Below are positions 59,662 through 64,000 of a stretch of 64,000 nt of DNA, piece after piece. The first letter of the stretch is position 1, and each line of letters begins with the position of its first letter. The notes below the pieces were generated by a model that was not told where the DNA came from, made no database searches, and was given only the letters and a program-made list of their open reading frames with translations. The position numbers and the translations under genes are program-made. The stretch spans positions 33,856 to 97,855 of the forward strand of contig QCIH01000005.1 of the NCBI GenBank assembly GCA_003216795.1, in the 5' to 3' direction. Source of the DNA: Prochlorococcus sp. AG-402-K16. GTDB taxonomy: Bacteria; Cyanobacteriota; Cyanobacteriia; PCC-6307; Cyanobiaceae.

Positions 59662-59778
59662 ATGAAGGTCAGATCTTCAGTCAAAAAAATTAGTCCTGAC
59701 GATCAGATCGTGAGGAGAAGAGGTAAAATCTATGTTATTAACAAGAAAAGACCTCGCAATAAACAGCGTCAGGGTTAA
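59662..59778 (+). CDS. rpmJ: Ribosomal protein L36, zinc-free form
   Basis: A 38-residue protein, [20 protein letters not shown] followed by [18 protein letters not shown]. The framework is that of L36, but the four zinc ligands (Cys-x2-Cys...Cys-x4-His) of the usual form are all replaced; only the arginine-rich core and the ending KQRQG remain. It therefore belongs to the zinc-independent type. An inverted repeat covers its stop codon. Confidence 0.95.
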   Translation: MKVRSSVKKISPDDQIVRRRGKIYVINKKRPRNKQRQG

Positions 59779-59789
59779 ATTTTAACCCT
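59771..59789. repeat. Inverted repeat over the rpmJ stop
   Basis: AGGGTTAA (59771-59778) and TTAACCCT (59782-59789) are separated by ATT. The hairpin starts in the last rpmJ codons and lies in the 41-base gap before rpsM. There is no T-run, so a processing or stability element is more likely than a terminator. Confidence 0.5.
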
Positions 59790-59819
59790 TAAATTCAAAC
59801 TTTTACTTATTCAAAACAC

Positions 59820-60185
59820 GTGGCCAGGATTGCAGGAATTGACATACCTCGCGAAAAGCGAGTTGAAATTGCACTTACATACGTCTATGGAATTGGCTTA
59901 ACGAGATCAAAGCTAATTCTTGCTAATACGGGTGTAAACCCTGATACTCGTGTCAAAGACCTCTCAGATTCTGATGTGCAAAGGCTCAGGGGTGCTTCAG
60001 AAGAATTTACTTTAGAGGGGGATTTGAGAAGAAAAGAGGGAATGGCTTTAAAACGTCTACAAGATATAGGGTGTGTAAGAGGAAGAAGACATAGAATGAG
60101 TCTTCCAGTAAGAGGTCAAAGAACTAGAACCAATGCAAGAACAAGACGGGGTTCTAGAAAAACAGTTGCTGGAAGAAAAAAATAA
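59820..60185 (+). CDS. rpsM: Ribosomal protein S13
   Basis: Head protein bridging the two subunits. It starts with GTG (59820): [20 protein letters not shown], then [20 protein letters not shown], and ends in the basic [20 protein letters not shown]. Length 121. GTG is required because the family's first residues follow immediately. Confidence 0.97.
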   Translation: MARIAGIDIPREKRVEIALTYVYGIGLTRSKLILANTGVNPDTRVKDLSDSDVQRLRGASEEFTLEGDLRRKEGMALKRLQDIGCVRGRRHRMSLPVRGQRTRTNARTRRGSRKTVAGRKK

Positions 60186-60229
60186 ATAACTAAATGTATT
60201 TACAAATTTAAGTATTAAATTAAAACATC

Positions 60230-60622
60230 ATGGCAGCTACAGTAAAAAAAACAGGTTCAAAGAAATCTAAACGTAATGTACCCAATGGTGTGGTACATAT
60301 CCAAAGCACATTTAATAATACTATCGTCTCAATTTCTGACACCTCTGGTCAGGTAATTTCTTGGTCTTCTGCAGGCGCAAGTGGATTCAAAGGTGCTCGA
60401 AAAGGCACACCATTTGCTGCTCAAACAGCTGCTGAAGCTGCAGCTAGAAGAGCACTCGATCAAGGTATGAGACAAATAGAAGTACTAGTTAGAGGGCCTG
60501 GCGCAGGTAGGGAAACGGCCATAAGAGCTTTACAAGTAGCCGGATTAGAAATAACTCTAATAAGAGATGTAACTCCATTACCTCATAATGGATGTAGGAG
60601 ACCTAAACGGAGACGCGTTTAG
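60230..60622 (+). CDS. rpsK: Ribosomal protein S11
   Basis: Platform protein near the mRNA exit. [20 protein letters not shown], then [20 protein letters not shown], then [20 protein letters not shown] and the ending [15 protein letters not shown]. Length 130. An 8-base inverted repeat (60601-60624) spans its stop codon, followed by a C-rich and A-rich run before rpoA. Confidence 0.98.
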   Translation: MAATVKKTGSKKSKRNVPNGVVHIQSTFNNTIVSISDTSGQVISWSSAGASGFKGARKGTPFAAQTAAEAAARRALDQGMRQIEVLVRGPGAGRETAIRALQVAGLEITLIRDVTPLPHNGCRRPKRRRV

Positions 60623-60660
60623 GTTTTAACCATTCTCAACCCCCCCCCTCAAAAAAAAAA
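60601..60660 (+). other. Hairpin plus C9/A10 homopolymers in the rpsK-rpoA gap
   Basis: ACCTAAAC (60601-60608) pairs with GTTTAGGT (60617-60624) across the rpsK stop. Then come nine C (60640-60648), TC, and ten A (60651-60660), 21 bases before the rpoA start. Such long homopolymers are prone to slippage in replication, transcription and sequencing. Whether they affect rpoA expression is unknown. Confidence 0.5.
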
Positions 60661-60681
60661 CTCTTAACCTCATTATTTTCC

Positions 60682-61354
60682 GTGTTGCAATACCAGATTG
60701 ACAGAATCGACCATCAAATAGCAGATGATCGCTCCCAAACAGGAACTTTTTTAATTGGCCCTCTAGAAAGGGGACAAGCCACAACTTTGGGTAATTCTCT
60801 TAGAAGAGTCCTTATGGGAGGACTTGAAGGGAGTGCAGTTACTGCAGTAAGAATAGCAGGAATTAACCATGAATATGCCACTATTCCTGGAGTTAGAGAA
60901 GACGTTCTAGATATTCTTCTTAATTGCAAGCAACTATCAATAAATAGTTCTAATCCAGAGCTCGAAATCGGCAGGTTAGTAGCTAGTGGTCCAATGGAGG
61001 TGAAGGCAAATGACATCCAATTCTCCTCTCAAGTTGAAATTGTTGATGGCGAAAAACCCATCGCTACTATTCAGGAGGGTCATAACTTAGAGTTGGAAAT
61101 CCATGTTGAAAGAGGTGTTGGATATAGACCCGTCGACCGTAAGAGTGAAGAGACCACTGCTATTGATTTACTTCAAATAGATGCTGTATTTATGCCAGTG
61201 AAAAGAGTCAATTTTACGATTGATGAAACTGCTGTATCAGAAGGCGGAACGGGAAGAGAAAGATTAAAAATGGAAGTCGTCACAGATGGTTCAACAAGTC
61301 CTGACGATGCTATTGCTGAAGCTGCAAATCAGCTAATAGAACTTTTTCAACCCT
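60682..61354 (+). pseudogene. rpoA: RNA polymerase alpha subunit, N-terminal piece (cut at chimera junction)
   Basis: Carries the alpha N-terminal domain for dimerisation and assembly: [40 protein letters not shown] and [20 protein letters not shown]. The start is a GTG at 60682. The authentic sequence stops at ELFQP (61354); the final [11 protein letters not shown] before the stop at 61389 is antisense rpmE and not part of alpha. The missing C-terminal domain is at 63712-64000 on the opposite strand. N piece (about 224 residues) plus C piece (about 88) make the usual 312 residues. The split is probably not biological. Confidence 0.92.
61332..61353 (+). repeat. 22-base rpoA segment, left copy of an inverted repeat
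   Basis: The bases encoding LIELFQP of rpoA. The exact reverse complement occurs at 63979-64000, at the window edge. The copies bracket the inverted block from rpmE to the rpoA C-terminal domain. The last seven bases (TCAACCC, 61347-61353) also match the expected rpmE sequence and form a microhomology at the junction. Confidence 0.95.
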
Positions 61355-61522
61355 ACCTTCTGTATCAAGAATCTTTTGAGTTCCGGTGAAGAAGGGATGA
61401 TTTCCACTCCAAACATCAACATGTAATTCAGGCTGGGTGGAGCCAGTAGTCATTACAACTTCTCCATTACAAATAACTTTTGCATCTGGATACCATTTTG
61501 GATGAATTTCTGATTTTGGCAT
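61347..61522 (-). pseudogene. rpmE: Ribosomal protein L31, 3'-truncated at chimera junction
   Basis: Begins MPKSEIHPKWYPDAKVICNG and continues through [20 protein letters not shown] to EGRV (residue 58), after which the frame reads into antisense rpoA ([12 protein letters not shown]). Normal cyanobacterial L31 continues for another 20-30 residues. Only one Cys (18) of the zinc set is present and the CHPF of zinc-bearing L31 is NHPF, so this is a zinc-free type. Broken by the same junction that splits rpoA. Confidence 0.9.
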
Positions 61523-61535
61523 AATTTAAATTCCT

Positions 61536-61946
61536 TTAACGTTTAGAGAATTGGGGAGCTTTTCTGGCTTTTTTAAGACCATATTTTCTTCTTTCCTTAG
61601 CTCTAGGATCTCTACTGAGATGGCCTTCCGTTTTTAGAGGTTTCCTATTATCAGGAGATAATTCACAAAGTGCCCTCGCTGCACCTTGCTTTATAGCATC
61701 TGCTTGGCCAGTCAATCCACCACCAAAAACATTTACCAAGATATCATAAGAATTTTCAAGGCCTAATGTTTGCAAAGGTGCTTTTATTGAATTTAAGTGC
61801 AGGGGATTAAAGTTTAAATAATCATCTCCAGAACGACCATTAATTTTTATAAGTCCATTTCCTGGAATCAAGCGAACTCTAGCTACTGAAGTTTTTCTTC
61901 TTCCAGTTCCCCAATACACAGCTTTGTTTTTTATTTGACTATTCAT
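61536..61946 (-). CDS. rpsI: Ribosomal protein S9
   Basis: S9 reaches the P-site with its C-terminal tail. Marks are [40 protein letters not shown] and the closing [20 protein letters not shown]. Length 136. It lies inside the block that is inverted relative to the rest of the operon; order rplM-rpsI-rpmE is preserved on the minus strand. Confidence 0.97.
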   Translation of the reverse strand: MNSQIKNKAVYWGTGRRKTSVARVRLIPGNGLIKINGRSGDDYLNFNPLHLNSIKAPLQTLGLENSYDILVNVFGGGLTGQADAIKQGAARALCELSPDNRKPLKTEGHLSRDPRAKERRKYGLKKARKAPQFSKR

Positions 61947-61955
61947 TTTGATAAA

Positions 61956-62387
61956 TTAACTATTTAATAATACAGGATTTTGAGCAGCATGAGGATGATC
62001 AGCACCTTTATAAACTTTTAGTTTTTTAAACTGCTGTCTTCCTAAAGAATTATGTGGCAGCATGCCCTTAACAGCTTGCTCGATGATTCTTTCAGGAATT
62101 CTTTCTTGTAAAGACTCAAATTTTTCAATTTTCATTCCTCCTGGTCTTCCAGAATGTCTCCTATACAATTTTTGTGATGCTTTTTTACCTGTTACCTCAA
62201 CTTTCTCGGCATTTACTACAATGACAAAATCTCCAGTATCTAGATGAGGTGTAAATGTTGGTTTATTCTTACCTCTCAATACAGTTGCGATTTCTGTAGC
62301 AAGTCTACCAAGCGTCTTATCTTTTGCGTCAACTAAAAACCAATTTCTTTCAATTGTTTCTAAAGATGGAGTAATTGTTTTATTCAT
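61956..62387 (-). CDS. rplM: Ribosomal protein L13
   Basis: Early assembly protein of the large subunit. [20 protein letters not shown], then [16 protein letters not shown] [20 protein letters not shown], then [20 protein letters not shown]. The length of 143 is normal. It lies 9 bases upstream of rpsI and 114 bases downstream of truA. Confidence 0.97.
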   Translation of the reverse strand: MNKTITPSLETIERNWFLVDAKDKTLGRLATEIATVLRGKNKPTFTPHLDTGDFVIVVNAEKVEVTGKKASQKLYRRHSGRPGGMKIEKFESLQERIPERIIEQAVKGMLPHNSLGRQQFKKLKVYKGADHPHAAQNPVLLNS

Positions 62388-62501
62388 TTACCAAATTTCT
62401 GCAAATAAATTTAAATTAGTCTTAAATTCTACCTTATTGAAGGAATATTAAACAACAGTTTTGAATGATTTACAATAAAAAATCTCTTAATTAAAACTTA
62501 C

Positions 62502-63308
62502 TTAAGAAAAACCCTTAATTAAAAATACAGGGAAAAAATCATTGTTATTAATCTTTTTAAAAACATTTTCTTCATAAACAGCATTTACAAAACATAACCC
62601 CTTAGCTGGAGCAGATTCTTTAACATCATTTTTCTTTTTGTTTACCCATCTATCTGTAAAAATTTCTGGGGATATTTTTTTTTCTCCAACTAAAACTAAT
62701 TGACCAACAATTAAACGGACCATTCCATATAGAAAACCAGTAGCTTTAATATCAACAAAAATCAAATCTTCAACTCTTTTAATATCTATATTTTTTATTT
62801 TTGTAATAGAGTTTGTCCTGTTACTTCCACTTTTTTGAAAAGCAAAAAAATCGTGTTCTCCTTCCATTGTCTCAGATGCATTAAACATTAAAACTTCATC
62901 TAATGGTTTTTGATATCTATGCCATGACCAATTATTGATAAACAAGTTAGGAAATTTACTGTTATTAATGACATATCGATAATGTCTATATATTGCTGAA
63001 TAGCATGCATGCCAACTATCTTTAACCTCAACTGATTCCAAGATCCTAATTGTAGAGGGTAAAAGACCATTTAAAACATCAGAATAACTATTACCTGGTA
63101 TTACACAATCAATATCAAAGTGTACTACTTGGCCTGATGCATGAACCCCAGCATCAGTCCTTCCTGCCGCAAAAGTCTTTACTGTATGATTTGTAATCTT
63201 TAAGAGAGCTCTTTCTAGAATTTCTTGGACTGTAGTTGCATTTTTTTGTTTTTGCCAACCTGAATAATACGATCCATCATATTGAACTAGTAAAGCTACC
63301 CTTTTCAA
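62502..63308 (-). CDS. truA: tRNA pseudouridine synthase A
   Basis: Makes pseudouridine at positions 38-40 of tRNA anticodon arms. VQYDGSYYSGWQKQ opens the protein and the catalytic Asp 52 lies in AAGRTDAGVHASGQVVHFD. The C-terminal region has GFLYGMVRLIVGQLV. Length 268. In Prochlorococcus truA sits between rplQ and rplM, as here within the inverted block. Confidence 0.96.
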   Translation of the reverse strand: MKRVALLVQYDGSYYSGWQKQKNATTVQEILERALLKITNHTVKTFAAGRTDAGVHASGQVVHFDIDCVIPGNSYSDVLNGLLPSTIRILESVEVKDSWHACYSAIYRHYRYVINNSKFPNLFINNWSWHRYQKPLDEVLMFNASETMEGEHDFFAFQKSGSNRTNSITKIKNIDIKRVEDLIFVDIKATGFLYGMVRLIVGQLVLVGEKKISPEIFTDRWVNKKKNDVKESAPAKGLCFVNAVYEENVFKKINNNDFFPVFLIKGFS

Positions 63309-63346
63309 AAGTTATTTTCTAGTAAAAAGCCCCCATATTAACAAGC

Positions 63347-63697
63347 TTAAACAAGCTCGATTATGGCCATCTGAGCATTATCACCTTTTCTAGATACGGT
63401 TCTGACTATGCGTGTATAACCACCATTTCTGTCTCCATATCTTTCCTTTGCTTTTTCAAATAGTGAATGAACTAATTTCTTATCATAGATATATCCAATA
63501 GCCCTTCTCCTAGAAGCCAAACTTCCCTCTTTGGCGAGAGAAATCATTCTTTCAGCTTCATTTCTTAAAGCTTTTGCTCGAGTTTTTGTTGTCGTTACCC
63601 TACCTTCCCTAATTAATTGTGTAGTTAAACCTCTTAGAAGTGCTTTCCTCTGGTCAGCAGGTTTACTTAATAATGGAATTCTTAGTTGGTGTCTCAT
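63347..63697 (-). CDS. rplQ: Ribosomal protein L17
   Basis: [20 protein letters not shown] at the start, then [20 protein letters not shown] and a typical ending [14 protein letters not shown]. Length 116 is normal. It follows the rpoA C-terminal piece by 14 bases on the minus strand, the standard rpoA-rplQ arrangement. Confidence 0.97.
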   Translation of the reverse strand: MRHQLRIPLLSKPADQRKALLRGLTTQLIREGRVTTTKTRAKALRNEAERMISLAKEGSLASRRRAIGYIYDKKLVHSLFEKAKERYGDRNGGYTRIVRTVSRKGDNAQMAIIELV

Positions 63698-63711
63698 AAT
63701 ATTAAAAATGG

Positions 63712-64000
63712 TTAAACAGATGTTCTGCTTTGTGGAATAGAAATGCCGATGCGCTCAAGAGCCTCAATAACCTCATCTGCAGATTTAGAGCCAAAGTTCT
63801 TAATTTCAAGAAGATCTTCATAACTGAAGCCCATTAAATCCGAAACTGAGTTAACTTGCGCTCTTTTCAGACAATTATATGCTCTAACGGACAAGTTTAG
63901 TTCCTCCAGAGGAATTTGAGCTTCAGGAGATGGTTCAGGTTCTTCAGGAATTTCCTCAACCATTGTGACAGTAGCAAGGGGTTGAAAAAGTTCTATTAGC
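63712..64000 (-). pseudogene. rpoA: RNA polymerase alpha subunit, C-terminal piece (continues past window edge)
   Basis: From the window edge the minus strand reads [20 protein letters not shown], then the alpha C-terminal domain: [20 protein letters not shown] and [20 protein letters not shown]. This is the missing end of the plus-strand rpoA piece. The helix-hairpin-helix domain contacts DNA UP elements and activators. The first 22 bases duplicate rpoA sequence already present at 61332-61353. What lies beyond 64000 cannot be seen, so an intact minus-strand rpoA cannot be excluded. Confidence 0.92.
63979..64000 (-). repeat. 22-base rpoA segment, right copy of an inverted repeat
   Basis: Exact reverse complement of 61332-61353, reaching the last base of the window. 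Fifteen of these bases lie beyond the microhomology shared with rpmE. A clean inversion would show the rest of rpmE here, so the rpoA sequence points to inverted duplication. Confidence 0.95.

Noticed and set aside
61354..63978. A genuine biological inversion within the ribosomal operon
   Set aside because: It would destroy the essential rpoA and rpmE, and the 22-base repeat at the right edge matches rpoA rather than the expected rest of rpmE.

Overview
The window is 64 kb of AT-rich DNA that reads as a high-light-adapted Prochlorococcus (marine picocyanobacterium). This rests on gene content and protein character: psaD, ho1-pebA-pebB, the ndhN, ndhS and LdpA genes, a fused PanC-Cmk protein, a cyanobacterial-type glutamate-cysteine ligase, very small intergenic gaps, zinc-free L36 and L31 proteins, and a ribosomal operon that starts at rplC and runs to rpmE. 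No database search was possible, so the clade assignment is inference.

Layout. 1-1003 is decayed accessory DNA: a broken DUF3427/DUF3883-type gene and a broken Nudix hydrolase gene. 998-3017 holds rimM, ndhS, rnc, the RNase P RNA and tRNA-Arg(CCT). 3096-8000 holds two small conserved genes, glycogen phosphorylase and a CPA2-type antiporter. 8016-11148 is a tight trio (alpha/beta hydrolase, mutarotase-like protein, DUF1537 kinase), followed by icd. 13269-15963 is bilin synthesis (ho1, pebA, pebB) plus a small phosphatase. 15966-27708 holds panC-cmk, purM, an LpxB-related gene with tRNA-Cys at its head, RNase D, a CCB2/CCB4-like factor, hemF, and a translationally coupled mrp-rodA-kinase-like run. 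27821-33964 holds psaD, trpE, gshA and ppc. 33968-48786 is mixed housekeeping: recF, speD, larE, a double-domain CobO, moeB/moeZ, a CAAD/CURT1 protein, crtD, tyrA, recA under a clear LexA box, ldpA and ndhN, with three single-gene tRNA-type or helicase-like curiosities among them. 49068-61354 is the long ribosomal operon from rplC to the first part of rpoA, including secY, adk and rpmJ.

The strongest anomaly is at the right end. rpoA is cut after about residue 224 at 61354. The rest of the operon (the rpoA C-terminal domain, rplQ, truA, rplM, rpsI and part of rpmE) then follows in inverted orientation and reversed order. The two rpoA pieces add up to a normal 312-residue alpha subunit. A 22-base inverted repeat of rpoA sits at the junction and again at the very end of the window. 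Since rpoA is essential, this looks like an amplification or assembly fold-back chimera rather than a biological inversion.

I did not find a convincing new biological system. The observations most worth checking are the split rpoA, recF (which has no canonical start codon in frame and a seven-T run where the start should be), the degenerate kinase-like and DinG-like proteins, a terminator-like hairpin just before the antiporter gene, an orphan LarE, and the decayed DUF3427/DUF3883-Nudix pair at the left end.
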